DNA from: Haladaptatus sp. DYF46
GTDB lineage: Archaea; Halobacteriota; Halobacteria; Halobacteriales; Haladaptataceae
Direction of reading: 5' to 3'
Length of the DNA: 64,000 nucleotides
Assembly: GCF_021083305.1 (NCBI RefSeq)
Contig: NZ_JAJFAY010000011.1
Location: 1-64,000, forward strand
Shown: positions 33,240-44,020 of the stretch, piece after piece
Layout of the letters: each line of letters begins with the position of its first letter
Position numbering within the stretch: position 1 is the first letter of the stretch
Notes under the pieces: generated by a model
Database searches by the model: none
Told to the model about the DNA's origin: nothing
Seen by the model: the letters and a program-made list of their open reading frames with translations, nothing else
Program-made: the position numbers and the translations under genes

Positions 33240-36200
33240 ATGCCAAGTAGTGCCAAAATTGCAATACTTCTGACAGCACTCGTAATAATGAGTGTTTTTG
33301 CAGGATGCTCAATGGGAGGACCTGATTCATCCCCGTCTAATGATTCAGCACCTGCCTCTGCTAACTCAATAACTAATTCTTCCACCTGCACACAGCCGGC
33401 TTCCGAGGAGAGCACATCAACAACAGCCAGCACACAGAAGTCTGGGTCTGATTGTGGGTCTGGGACTGCTTCTGACTGTGGTGGGAGAGACGATTCTGCA
33501 TCTACAAGCACGCAGGTGTGCAAGGTCTCAACTACTTCCACTTCGGGACAATCCGAGGATGGGTCAGATACCTCAACCACCAGTACACCGGGTGATGACG
33601 ATTCCTCATCTACCACGACGACATCTGACTCACCAGATGAGACACCGACCGAGACGTCGCACACCACGACGACATCTGACTCACCAGATGAGACACCGAC
33701 CGAGACGTCGCACACCACGACGACAACTACTACTGACTCTTCGTCCACAACAGAACCAGGCGAAACGACAACCACGACTCTCCCTGACGAGACACCAACG
33801 ACAGAACCCGACGAACCATCGACAGAACCCGACGAACCATCGACACCGCCAGCTCCGTCTGCCGATCTGAGTCTCACCAAAAACGTCAATGAGTCTTCGC
33901 CCGCCATGGGCGATACGGTTGCGTTCACCATCACGCTCACCAATAGCGGACCGAATGCAACCACGAACGTACAGGTCACGGACAAGTTGCCAGATGGTCT
34001 CACCTTCGTGCGTGCGGACGCAAGTCAAGGAAACTACAACGCGAAGAGTGGTATTTGGTCGGTCGGCAAGCTGGCCGACGGTCAAGAAGAGGCACTTACG
34101 ATCGTGACGACGGTTGACACCACAAACACGGTCAAAAACTTCGTCGAAGTCACCTCAAGTGACGTTTCGGATCCGGACTCCACACCCGGAAACCATGTCT
34201 CCGGTGAAGACGATCAGGATTGTACCACGCTCAATGGTCAGAGCGCTGATCTCGGTGTCACGAAAACCATCAACGCTTCAGAGGTGACTGTCGGTGACGA
34301 TGTTAAATTCACCGTTACGGTGACCAACAATGGCCCAGATGCCGCACAGAACGTTACTGTCGTCGAAACGCTCGACAGCGGACTCTCTTTCGAAAGCGCG
34401 ACAACGAGCCAGGGATCGTATGATACCGGTCTCAACGTTTACGATGTCGGCACCCTCGAAAGCGGTGAGACGGCCACGCTCACGATCGTTGCTTCGATCG
34501 AGAGTGTTGAGGACACAACAAACAGTGTGACGGTGCGAAGCGACACACCGGATCCAAACGATCCGAATAACGAAGATTCGGTCACACCAGAGCCCACCTC
34601 GGCAGACCTCGATCTGACCAAAACGGTCGACAAGTCGGAGGTAACCCTGGGTGACGAGGTCACGTTCACGATCAACGTCACGAACAATGGGCCGAGCACA
34701 GCCGAGAATGTTGCAATCACTGAGATGCTTGGCAGTGGTCTTTCGTTCGTCGATGCTTCGACCAGCCAAGGCGAGTACGATGCCGACACTGGCAGCTATG
34801 ATGTTGGCACACTCGAGAACGGTGAGACGGCGACACTCACACTGATCGCGACCGTCGAGAGTGTCGAGGACACAACAAACGTTGCACGTGTAACGAGTGA
34901 CACGCCGGACCCGTATGATCCGAACAACAACGATTCGGTCACACCATCGCCGACAGCAGCCGACCTCTCGCTCTCAAAGACGGTCAACGAATCCGCTCCG
35001 GATGTTGGTGAGAACGTTGCCTTCAATGTGACACTCACCAACTACGGGCCGAACGCAACGTCGGGCGTCGAAGTCACTGACAAGCTCCCGGACGGACTCT
35101 CCTTCGTACGTGCGAGCCCAAGCCAGGGCAGCTACGTTGCCAACAGCGGTGTTTGGTCGGTTGGTGACTTGGCAAATGACGAAACAGTGCGTCTGACGCT
35201 CGTTGCAACGATCGATAGTTCCGCCGACGTCACGAACGTGGCAGAAGTCACGAATAGCAACACCAGTGATCCTGATTCGACCCCGAACAACGATGATCCT
35301 AATGAGGATGATCAGGATAACGTTACGATCGATGGGCAGGCCGCCGATCTCGCGGTGAATAAGACGGTTGAGGACCAGAACGCGACCATTGGTGACGACG
35401 TCACGTTCACGATTGACGTGACGAATAATGGCCCGGATGCGGCAACGAACGTCGCGGTGATTGAATCACTCGACAGCGGGCTTGAGTTCCAGAGTGCCTC
35501 GGCGACGCAGGGCAACTACAACGAAACCACCAGCATCTACACTGTTGGTACGCTCGAGAACGGTGAGAGGGCGACACTCACACTCACGGCAACAATTGAG
35601 AGTTTCAACAATATCACGAACGTTGCCGAAGTGACGAGTGACACACCGGATCCGAACGATTCGAACAACAATAACTCGTCGACGCCAGACCCCGATGTTG
35701 CTGATCTAAGCGTCAGCAAAACGGTCGACGAGCAGAACGTAACGGTTGGTGATACGGTCAACTTCACGATCAACGTGACAAATAACGGGCCGGACACCGC
35801 GACGAACGTCACGGCCAACGAACACCTCGGGAGCGGCCTCGCGTTTGTGAATGCAGAAACGACGCAAGGTGAGTACAACGAGGCAACAAGTACCTACGAA
35901 GTCGGTACGCTCGAGAACGGTGAGACGGCAACGCTCGTCCTCACTGCAACGATCGAGAGTGTCGAGGACACGGAAAACACGGTGAGCGTCCCGGCGATTC
36001 CGCCAGATCAGACGCCTCCACCGAACGAGACGGTCATCCTCGATCCCAAGATCGCGGATCTCGAACTGACCAAAACAGTCAACGAGTCGAGTCCGAACGT
36101 TGGTGATAACGTCGCATTCGACGTGACAATCACCAATGACGGTCCGAACGCCACCTCTGGTGTGAGTGTTAGCGACGAACTCCCCGATGGCGTGACGTTC

Positions 36201-39200
36201 GAGAGTTCGGACGCAACGCAGGGCAGCTATGATGATGTGAGCGGTGTCTGGACGGTTGGTGAGCTTGCAACTGGCGACCAAGAGACACTCACGCTCGTTG
36301 CGGCGGTCGAGAGCGCAGAGAATGTGACGAACGTCGCGCAGGTCACGTCCAGTGAACTGTACGATCCGGACTCGACACCGAACAACAACGAATCCAGTGA
36401 GGACGACCAAGATCAAGTGACGATCAACGGCCAGCAAGCCGATCTCGCGGTGACCAAAACGGTCGATGAGCAGAACGTAACGGTTGGTGACACGGTCAAC
36501 TTCACGATCAACGTGACGAACAACGGCCCGGATGCCGCCACAAACGTCACGGCTAACGAAGACCTCGGCAGCGGCCTCGCGTTCGTGAGCGCAGACACCA
36601 CACAAGGCGAATACAATGCGTCCACAAGCGTTTATGATGTTGGTACGCTCGAGAACGGTGAGACGGCAACACTCGTCCTCACCGCGACAATCGTGAGCGC
36701 TGAGGACACGGAAAACACGGTGAGCGTCCCGGCGATTCCGCCAGATCAGACGCCCCCACCGAACGAGACGGTTATCCTCGTTCCCAGGATCGCGGACTTG
36801 AGTCTCACCAAAACCATCAATGAATCTGTGCCTGATGTGGGGGATAATATTGCATTCAATGTGACCGTTACAAACAACGGCCCGAACGCCACCTCAAATG
36901 TGAGTGTCAGTGATGAACTCCCTGACGGTGTGAGCTTCGTGAGTGCGGACGCAACGCAGGGCAGTTATGATGATGCGAACGGTGTCTGGACAGTTGGTGA
37001 GCTGGATGTCGACGATGAAGAGACACTTACGCTCGTTGCGACGGTCGAGAGCGCAGAGAATGTGACAAACGACGCCCAAGTGACGTCCAGTAGCCTCTAC
37101 GATCCGGACTCGACACCGAACAACGACCAGCCCAACGAGGACGACCAGGATCGGGTAATGCTGAACGGCCAGCAAGCCGATCTCGCAGTGACCAAAACGG
37201 TCGATGAGCAGAACGTAACGGTTGGTGACACGGTCAACTTCACGATCAACGTGACGAACAACGGCCCGGACGCCGCAACAAACGTCACGGCCAATGAACA
37301 GCTTGGCAGCGGCTTCGAATTCGTGAGTGCGGAGACGACACAAGGCGAATACAACGCGTCCACAAGCGTCTATAACGTGGGCACGCTCGAGAACGGTGAG
37401 ACGGCAACGCTCGTCCTCACCGCGACGATTGTAAGTGCCGAGGACACGGAAAACACGGTGAGTGCCACGGGTGATCCGCCAGATGAGACGCCACCGAACG
37501 AGACGGTTATCCTCGTTCCCAAGATCGCGGATCTCGAGTTGACCAAAACGGTCAATGAATCGAGTCCGAACGTCGGTGACACAGTCGCCTTCGACGTGAC
37601 ACTCACCAATGACGGTCCGAACGCCACCTCTGGTGTGAGTGTTGAAGATACGCTCCCCGACGGCGTGACGTTCGAGAGTTCGGACGCAACGCAGGGCAGC
37701 TATGACGATACGAGCGGTGTCTGGACGGTTGGCGACCTCGCTACTGGCGATGAAGAGACACTCACGCTCGTTGCGACGGTCGAGAGCGCGGACAATGTGA
37801 CGAACGTCGCCGAGGTCACGTCCAGTAGCCTCTACGATCCCGATTCCACGCCGGACAACAACGTATCGAGTGAAGATGATCAAGACAATGCGAGCCTCAA
37901 TGGCCAGCAGGCCGATCTCGCGGTGACCAAAACGGTCGACGAGCAGAACGTAACGGTTGGTGACACGGTCAACTTCACGATCAACGTGACGAACAACGGC
38001 CCAGACGCCGCAACAAACGTCACGGCTAACGAACAGCTTGGGAGCGGCCTCACATTCGTGAGTGCAGAGACCACACAAGGCGAGTACAACGCGTCCACGA
38101 GCGTCTATAATGTGGGCACGCTCGAGAACGGTGAGACGGCAACACTCGTCCTCACCGCGACGATCGTGAGTGTCGAGGACACGGAAAACACGGTGAGCGT
38201 CCCGGCGATTCCGCCAGATCAGACGCCCCCACCGAACGAGACGGTTATCCTCGTTCCCAGGATCGCGGACTTAGAGCTTACGAAAACCGTCAACGAGTCG
38301 AGTCCGAACGTCGGTGACAATGTCGCATTCAACGTGACGGTTACCAACAATGGGCCGAACGCCACCTCGAATGTGAATGTCGAGGATGCACTGCCAGACG
38401 GTGTGAGCTTCGTGAGTGCGGACGCAACGCAGGGCAGTTATGATGATGTGAACGGTGTCTGGTCGGTTGGCGAGCTGGCAACCGGTGACAGTTCGACGTT
38501 GACACTCATCGCGACGGTCGAGAGCGCGGATAATGTGACGAACGTCGCGCAGGTCACGTCCAGTAGCCTCTACGATCCGGACTCGACACCGGACAACAAC
38601 GAGTCCAGTGAAGACGATCAAGATCAAGTGACGATCAACGGCCAGCAAGCCGATCTCGCGGTGACGAAAACCGTCAACAACACGAACGTCACAGTTGGCG
38701 ATACGGTCGACTTCACGATTGAGGTAACCAACAACGGGCCGGACACCGCGACGAACGTCACGGCCAACGAAGACCTCGGCAGCGGCCTCGCGTTCGTGAG
38801 TGCGGAGACGACGCAAGGCGAGTATAACGCGTCCACGAGCGTCTATGATGTCGGGACACTGGCGGCCAATGAGACGGCGACGCTCACGTTGACGGCGACG
38901 ATTGTGAGCGATGAGGACACGGAAAATACGGTGAGTGTCCCGCCGATTCCGCCAAATCAGACGCCCCCACCGAACGAGACGGTTATCCTCGATCCCAAGA
39001 TCGCGGATCTCGAACTGACCAAAACGGTCAACGAGTCGAGTCCGAACGTCGGTGACACTGTTGCCTTCGACGTAACACTCACCAATAATGGTCCGAACGC
39101 CACCTCAAATGTGAATGTCGAAGATGCACTGCCAGACGGTGTGAGCTTCGTGAGTGCGGACGCAACGCAGGGCAGCTATGACGATGCGAGCGGTGTCTGG

Positions 39201-41627
39201 ACGGTTGGTGACCTCGCCGTTGGCGATGAAGAGACACTCACGCTTGTCGCGACGGCCGAGAGCGCAGACAATGTGACGAACGTCGCCGAGGTCACGTCCA
39301 GTAGCCTCTACGATCCCGATTCCACGCCGGACAACAACGTGTCGAGTGAGGATGATCAAGATACAGCTAACCTCAATAGCCAGCAAGCCGACCTTGCGGT
39401 GACGAAAACCGTCAACAACACGAATGTTACAGTTGGCGACGATGTTGAGTTCACAATTAACGTGACGAACAACGGCCCGGACGCCGCCACCAACGTCACG
39501 GCCAACGAAGACCTCGGCAGCGGCTTCACGTTCGTGAGTGCGGAGACAACGCAGGGCGAGTATAACGCGTCCACAAGTGTCTATGACGTGGGCACGCTCG
39601 GAGATGGTGAGACGGCAACACTCGTCCTCACTGCAACGATCGAGAGTGTCGAGGACACGGAAAACACGGTGAGCGTCCCGGCGATTCCGCCAGATCAGAC
39701 GCCCCCACCGAACGAGACGGTTATCCTCGATCCCAAGATCGCGGATCTCGAGTTGACCAAAACGGTCAACGAGTCGAGTCCGAACGTCGGTGATAACGTC
39801 GCCTTCGACGTAACACTCACCAATGACGGTCCGAACGCCACCTCTGGTGTGAGTGTTGAAGATGCGCTCCCTGACGGCGTGACATTCGTGAGTGCGGACG
39901 CAACGCAGGGCAGCTATGATGATGCGAACGGTATCTGGACGGTTGGCGAGTTGGCAACCGGCGACAGTGCGACGTTGACGATCGTTGCGACGGTCGAGAG
40001 CGCTGGGAACATCACGAACGTTGCACAGGTCGACTCCAGCGAACTGTATGATCCTGATTCCACACCGGCCAACGACGTGTCCGAGGAGGACGATCAGGAC
40101 AGCGCAACAATTGCAGCCCAAGAGCAACTGGTTGACCTTGAAGTGGACAAAACAGTCGATGATGACCTGACCGGTGTTGGATACAACCAGACGTTCACAG
40201 TCGACGTGACGAACAACGGTTCGAACACCGCGACAGGTATCGTGGTGGAAGACCGCTACGACGAAGCCAATCTCACGATCGTCTCTTCGGGGACGACTCA
40301 AGGCAGCTTCGACGAAGCGAACAGCGAGTTCAATATCGACAGTCTCGCACCGGGTGAGACGTCGACACTGACGTACACGGTCCAATCAACCGATGCCTAT
40401 GGTGATCGAAACATCGCCGAAGTTACGGCCGTCGACCAGACGGATGTGGATTCGACACCCGGAAACAACGACGCTACTGAGGACGATCAAGATAGCGTAG
40501 CCAGTGGGGCCCAGCCGATCTATCGGGGTCTTAATATCGACTTCGGATCTGCAAACACCCCGTTCCTGCCGGGGAGCCAAACGTTCACATTCGGTGAGAA
40601 TGTCAGTGGTGTCGAATTCGATCAGAACAACGTCCTCGTCGCTGGCATCGACAGAGGCAACGACGGAAATAGATTCATCGTCGACGAGGATTACACCGAT
40701 ACCATCACTTCGACAAGTGGAGACCAGGACTCCTTCACGATCAACTACAATGGGTTCGGAACGATTGAAGATGGTGATCAGTACGTAGTCGCCATCAAGC
40801 AGTACGATAGGACCACTGGCGCCGGAGAGCTTCATGACCGGAATTTACCTCCGGGCACAACGACTCCGTTCGATTACCAGCTGAATGACGTCTCCAGTGG
40901 AGAACGGACCGGTAGTTATCCATTCCTTGGTCCGAACGAAAGACGAAGCGCTGTCATAAGCGATAACAGCGATTACTTCGGTGAGAGTGACAATCCAGGA
41001 GTCATCCAGGGTACATACGGCACGGGCACCTACAAAATAGTTGGCGATAATGCGGGAAGTAGTTCAGCAACGGTCAACGCAGCGTCATTCTCTGCTGAAT
41101 CAGCGCCGGCATCCAGCAGTACAAGTCAAGATACGACGGACGACACGACTACCACGACGACACCTGAGATGACTGAGACGTCGAGCGACAACTCGTCGAC
41201 TACGACGACGGCGACACGAACGACGACTGAACCAAATACGAAGACGACCACCACAACCAAGACATCGACTGAAGAACCAACCGAAACGACAACTGAAACG
41301 GTAACGACGACAAAGACACCAACCACGAGGGAGACTGAAACCCCGACCACGACAGACACAGCGACAGAAACGACTGAACCAACGACAACAGTGAATACGA
41401 CAACGGCACCGACAACCAAACCCTCGCCTACGACCACGACGTCAACCACCACGGAGACTGAAACAGTAACAGAAACTACGGAGGCACCGACTGAAACATC
41501 AATTCAGACGACCAAACCAAAGACAACGGTGAACACGACAACGGCACCGACGACTGAAGCAGCGACCGTGACAAACAAAACCGCCAATACGCCGTTTGAC
41601 GCCACCAATACGACGACTGCCTCGTAG
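33240..41627 (+). CDS. Giant DUF11-repeat surface lipoprotein (2795 residues)
   Basis: The N-terminus is a lipoprotein signal with a lipobox (IMSVFAGC, cysteine about residue 22), so the protein should be anchored to the outer face of the membrane. Residues about 25-205 are Ser/Thr/Asp/Pro-rich. About residues 208-2420 are 18 DUF11 (conserved repeat, Ig-like) domains of about 120 residues, each beginning ADLxLTKTVNES or ADLAVTKTVDEQ. Residues about 2425-2620 form a unique domain (YRGLNIDFGSANTPFLPGSQ). The last 170 residues are Thr-rich, fit for dense glycosylation. No PGF-CTERM motif is present. The size and repeats suggest an adhesin or cell-surface fibre. Frame is intact throughout, which is notable in this decayed neighbourhood. 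Confidence 0.9.
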   Translation: MPSSAKIAILLTALVIMSVFAGCSMGGPDSSPSNDSAPASANSITNSSTCTQPASEESTSTTASTQKSGSDCGSGTASDCGGRDDSASTSTQVCKVSTTSTSGQSEDGSDTSTTSTPGDDDSSSTTTTSDSPDETPTETSHTTTTSDSPDETPTETSHTTTTTTTDSSSTTEPGETTTTTLPDETPTTEPDEPSTEPDEPSTPPAPSADLSLTKNVNESSPAMGDTVAFTITLTNSGPNATTNVQVTDKLPDGLTFVRADASQGNYNAKSGIWSVGKLADGQEEALTIVTTVDTTNTVKNFVEVTSSDVSDPDSTPGNHVSGEDDQDCTTLNGQSADLGVTKTINASEVTVGDDVKFTVTVTNNGPDAAQNVTVVETLDSGLSFESATTSQGSYDTGLNVYDVGTLESGETATLTIVASIESVEDTTNSVTVRSDTPDPNDPNNEDSVTPEPTSADLDLTKTVDKSEVTLGDEVTFTINVTNNGPSTAENVAITEMLGSGLSFVDASTSQGEYDADTGSYDVGTLENGETATLTLIATVESVEDTTNVARVTSDTPDPYDPNNNDSVTPSPTAADLSLSKTVNESAPDVGENVAFNVTLTNYGPNATSGVEVTDKLPDGLSFVRASPSQGSYVANSGVWSVGDLANDETVRLTLVATIDSSADVTNVAEVTNSNTSDPDSTPNNDDPNEDDQDNVTIDGQAADLAVNKTVEDQNATIGDDVTFTIDVTNNGPDAATNVAVIESLDSGLEFQSASATQGNYNETTSIYTVGTLENGERATLTLTATIESFNNITNVAEVTSDTPDPNDSNNNNSSTPDPDVADLSVSKTVDEQNVTVGDTVNFTINVTNNGPDTATNVTANEHLGSGLAFVNAETTQGEYNEATSTYEVGTLENGETATLVLTATIESVEDTENTVSVPAIPPDQTPPPNETVILDPKIADLELTKTVNESSPNVGDNVAFDVTITNDGPNATSGVSVSDELPDGVTFESSDATQGSYDDVSGVWTVGELATGDQETLTLVAAVESAENVTNVAQVTSSELYDPDSTPNNNESSEDDQDQVTINGQQADLAVTKTVDEQNVTVGDTVNFTINVTNNGPDAATNVTANEDLGSGLAFVSADTTQGEYNASTSVYDVGTLENGETATLVLTATIVSAEDTENTVSVPAIPPDQTPPPNETVILVPRIADLSLTKTINESVPDVGDNIAFNVTVTNNGPNATSNVSVSDELPDGVSFVSADATQGSYDDANGVWTVGELDVDDEETLTLVATVESAENVTNDAQVTSSSLYDPDSTPNNDQPNEDDQDRVMLNGQQADLAVTKTVDEQNVTVGDTVNFTINVTNNGPDAATNVTANEQLGSGFEFVSAETTQGEYNASTSVYNVGTLENGETATLVLTATIVSAEDTENTVSATGDPPDETPPNETVILVPKIADLELTKTVNESSPNVGDTVAFDVTLTNDGPNATSGVSVEDTLPDGVTFESSDATQGSYDDTSGVWTVGDLATGDEETLTLVATVESADNVTNVAEVTSSSLYDPDSTPDNNVSSEDDQDNASLNGQQADLAVTKTVDEQNVTVGDTVNFTINVTNNGPDAATNVTANEQLGSGLTFVSAETTQGEYNASTSVYNVGTLENGETATLVLTATIVSVEDTENTVSVPAIPPDQTPPPNETVILVPRIADLELTKTVNESSPNVGDNVAFNVTVTNNGPNATSNVNVEDALPDGVSFVSADATQGSYDDVNGVWSVGELATGDSSTLTLIATVESADNVTNVAQVTSSSLYDPDSTPDNNESSEDDQDQVTINGQQADLAVTKTVNNTNVTVGDTVDFTIEVTNNGPDTATNVTANEDLGSGLAFVSAETTQGEYNASTSVYDVGTLAANETATLTLTATIVSDEDTENTVSVPPIPPNQTPPPNETVILDPKIADLELTKTVNESSPNVGDTVAFDVTLTNNGPNATSNVNVEDALPDGVSFVSADATQGSYDDASGVWTVGDLAVGDEETLTLVATAESADNVTNVAEVTSSSLYDPDSTPDNNVSSEDDQDTANLNSQQADLAVTKTVNNTNVTVGDDVEFTINVTNNGPDAATNVTANEDLGSGFTFVSAETTQGEYNASTSVYDVGTLGDGETATLVLTATIESVEDTENTVSVPAIPPDQTPPPNETVILDPKIADLELTKTVNESSPNVGDNVAFDVTLTNDGPNATSGVSVEDALPDGVTFVSADATQGSYDDANGIWTVGELATGDSATLTIVATVESAGNITNVAQVDSSELYDPDSTPANDVSEEDDQDSATIAAQEQLVDLEVDKTVDDDLTGVGYNQTFTVDVTNNGSNTATGIVVEDRYDEANLTIVSSGTTQGSFDEANSEFNIDSLAPGETSTLTYTVQSTDAYGDRNIAEVTAVDQTDVDSTPGNNDATEDDQDSVASGAQPIYRGLNIDFGSANTPFLPGSQTFTFGENVSGVEFDQNNVLVAGIDRGNDGNRFIVDEDYTDTITSTSGDQDSFTINYNGFGTIEDGDQYVVAIKQYDRTTGAGELHDRNLPPGTTTPFDYQLNDVSSGERTGSYPFLGPNERRSAVISDNSDYFGESDNPGVIQGTYGTGTYKIVGDNAGSSSATVNAASFSAESAPASSSTSQDTTDDTTTTTTPEMTETSSDNSSTTTTATRTTTEPNTKTTTTTKTSTEEPTETTTETVTTTKTPTTRETETPTTTDTATETTEPTTTVNTTTAPTTKPSPTTTTSTTTETETVTETTEAPTETSIQTTKPKTTVNTTTAPTTEAATVTNKTANTPFDATNTTTAS
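33861..40510 (+). repeat. Array of 18 DUF11 coding repeats in A/B alternation
   Basis: Units average about 365 bp. Units 1-5 are divergent. From unit 6 onward two types alternate. Type A (ADLAVTKTVDEQNVTVGDTV... ending ILVPR or ILDPK) is about 118 residues; type B (ADLELTKTVNESSPNVGDNV... ending LNGQ or INGQ) is about 128 residues. Units 6-17 form six A-B pairs of about 740 bp with long nearly identical DNA stretches, for example GAGAACGGTGAGACGGCAAC. Unit 18 (LVDLEVDKTVDDDLTGVGYN) is again divergent. Confidence 0.88.
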
Positions 41628-41784
41628 GCGACCATCTCGGCACGGGTTTCTTCCCTAATTGTTCACAATTTTCAATTTCATGGATTAGTTCCTCAGGAGA
41701 TTGTATTTATACCCGCTGATGTCTAATAGCTAAAGTACTATCGACTTATTATAATTACTTAATATCATTTAGAGAAACGACCGC

Positions 41785-42012
41785 TTAGTAATCGGTCAGT
41801 CGGATCTTTCCCTCAACTTCATACAGATGACCATGCATATATAGGCGTTCGATAATATCCTCGGCACCAGGTTGGTCTAAGTCCTCTTTTCTCGCTAGAA
41901 TATCATAGGCGCGTCTATATGTTAGCTCCTCTTCCTCTGGCATCTCACTCATTAACGCAGTGAGTGCTTTTTTGCCAAGTGGTGTGAGAGGCTTCCTTCG
42001 GTGAAAACTCAT
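41785..42012 (-). CDS. Small winged-helix-like haloarchaeal protein (copy 1)
   Basis: A 75-residue protein, MSFHRRKPLTPLGKKALTAL, then ELTYRRAYDILARKEDLDQP and AEDIIERLYMHGHLYEVEGK ending IRLTDY. It is a compact helical unit with a C-terminal beta edge, like a winged helix. A paralogue with the same core (GxEDIIERLYMxGHxYEVEGKIRLTD) lies at 42901-43137. The two bracket an IS6 remnant. Function unknown, DNA binding likely. Confidence 0.7.
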   Translation of the reverse strand: MSFHRRKPLTPLGKKALTALMSEMPEEEELTYRRAYDILARKEDLDQPGAEDIIERLYMHGHLYEVEGKIRLTDY

Positions 42013-42250
42013 TGATATAATACTGTACGTGTACTATTGACCTAAATCCTTGGAATTGAACACATACTCATCTGTCCGTTGGCGAATGACAAAAATAAAT
42101 GAATAATATTTAATAGTTAGTTATCTTTTTTCAGGTTTTGCTGTTTAATGCTGCCTTCGTTGGTTTTAGAGTCATATGGAAACCAATTTGGAACAAGGAA
42201 TAGGAGATCCCGGAATCTCATTTATTGAAGCATACCATAAATTAGTTGTA

Positions 42251-42720
42251 TGACATTGTCTAGTTTAACTCCTCTTCGACAGGCGTTCAGTTGTCGAGCG
42301 ATTGGTGCGGTCTCTGATGATTATTGTAATGCATAAATTGTTCAAGCTATCTCCGGACGCTGGGCCGATTGTCCACCCACGATGTATGGAAGCGGTCGAT
42401 CCGCTGTTTGAGCGTGTGAAATCACTTTTCGACGAGGTTTCGCTCCGTATAATCAAGCTAACCGCTCAATCCGATACGAAAGAGAGAAATCCGAAAGCCG
42501 TAGTCATCGACGATAAATACAGTGTCTGAAGATCCTGTTTCTCCGGGCAAATCAGACAGAAACGCAACCGCTGGATCAGTACCATGCTCATCAAATACTT
42601 CGATACCGAGCAGCAGCTTTGTTTTGATGTCTATTGAAGCGTACACCCAAGACTATATGCCGTTAATTTTGATAGCGGGTTCATCCACCGCGACCCACGT
42701 CGGCGATGCCGTTACCAGAA
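42251..42720 (-). mobile_element. Degenerate IS6-family copy
   Basis: Begins GACATTGTCTAGTTT, a mutated IS6 terminus, and continues with the reverse of the transposase C-terminus (CTCCTCTTCGACAGGCGTTC, CTTTTCGACGAGGTTTCGCT). Several in-frame stops and deletions make it inactive. It loses similarity near 42720 inside the N-terminal half, where an unrelated palindromic segment (AGAACGCGTCGCGTTCT) begins. It separates two paralogous small genes. Confidence 0.85.
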
Positions 42721-42900
42721 CGCGTCGCGTTCTGATTGGTACATGAGAGCTCTGCTCTCGTGAACGATCGCGATCTGACAGCGTGTCCGATTCGCTTGAC
42801 GGCAGCGAAGATTATCGAGGTAGTCGAACAGAGAATGGAGTGAGTTTGGAATCGTCAGATTCGAGTGCCGAATGTGGCTTTATCACCGAGCCAATGCTCG

Positions 42901-43137
42901 CTATTCAGGTCGGTGATCAGTCAGCCGGATCTTTCCTTCGACTTCGTAGATGTGGCCCCGCATGTAGAGTCGTTCGATGATATCTTCGGCCGCTGGCTGC
43001 TCAAGCTCCTCACGATCTTTGAGGGTTGCGTACGCTTGCTCGTATGTGAGTTCTCCGTCACTCGGCAATGCGTTTACGAGTGCATCGAGTGCGTCTTGCG
43101 CAAGTGGTGTGAGTGGTGATTGCCGATTCGAAATCAT
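42901..43137 (-). CDS. Small winged-helix-like haloarchaeal protein (copy 2)
   Basis: A 78-residue protein from the ATG at 43137: MISNRQSPLTPLAQDALDAL, then GELTYEQAYATLKDREELEQ and AEDIIERLYMRGHIYEVEGK ending LTDHRPE. It shares about 60 percent of positions with copy 1 at 41785-42012. The frame extends to 43155, adding six residues. It may have arisen by duplication, or the pair may come from two fused plasmids. Function unknown. Confidence 0.7.
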   Translation of the reverse strand: MISNRQSPLTPLAQDALDALVNALPSDGELTYEQAYATLKDREELEQPAAEDIIERLYMRGHIYEVEGKIRLTDHRPE

Positions 43138-44020
43138 CGATATGCTCAAAGACATGGACTACCGATGTAAAGCCTTGGGACAAAATGACACTCGCCTCGT
43201 TGGTGATCGGATGCAAGGGAACAATCGGCGTGGAAGGATGGGTTGGATTGAGGCCACCGCTGTTGACTGGATTACGCTGACTGCAGATCCCTCTTCGAAG
43301 GCTAGGCATAAAGAGGTCAACCAACCAGAGTGGAAGTGAAACTGAATACACGCGATCAAAGTTACGTCCGTACGGTTCTCACTGGCAACGCCGCACGAAG
43401 AATGGGCTTGAGTTAGTATGATATACTAACCAACGATGCCCAACAAGATAGACGCTCCGGCGATAGCCTCGTTCTCCAAGTATCAAGGGCAACTGAGTCG
43501 TGAGTTAGCATAGCATACTAACAGATATTGGTCCATAGTCGGACAATAAGTTCCATAGAGTGTTGGAATTCAGTTTCAATAGATCGCGCTAGTCTCCATA
43601 ATACAAGTGACTTAATCACGATCCGGACAGTTATGTAGAAGATAAAAGGATTAATTGTTGAATTAAACTTGAGTAAACACCTTCGAGACATTTACTCGTG
43701 AAGTGAATAAGAGGCAACACCATAAACGGTTGGTTATAAGGCTATACCACGGCGGTTGACTCTGGTCGGCCCATATGAATAGCAATATCGATCAGACAGG
43801 AGGAAGTGGCTAGTAGACGATCCAAGGAAGTGCCAAAGGTAAAATTAGTTATGAAATCGATTGGACGCGAGTATCGCAAATACAACTCTCGTCACGGCGC
43901 CACAACGAAACGAGAACAGATCAGATGGCTCTCAGGTTGGAATATGACACTAATCAAGAGTCGATTTCATGATCGACCTACTACAGACTCGATGCAGCGA
44001 ATAGGGGAGGGGGGGAGAGA
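43138..44020. other. Region left of origin 2, with a pair of 19-bp palindromic boxes
   Basis: No gene is supported; frames at 43058-43359 and 43806-44057 lack motifs. Two near-identical palindrome-like 19-mers, GTTAGTATGATATACTAAC (43412-43430) and GTTAGCATAGCATACTAAC (43504-43522), lie 92 bases apart. They look like binding sites for a dimeric regulator or a partition protein. They precede the origin boxes that start at 44031. Confidence 0.5.

Noticed and set aside
33681..40385. Long minus-strand frames opposite the giant gene (for example 36894-38078, 39105-40385)
   Set aside because: They are shadows of the codon bias in the DUF11 repeats, with repetitive Val/Arg/His-rich sequence.
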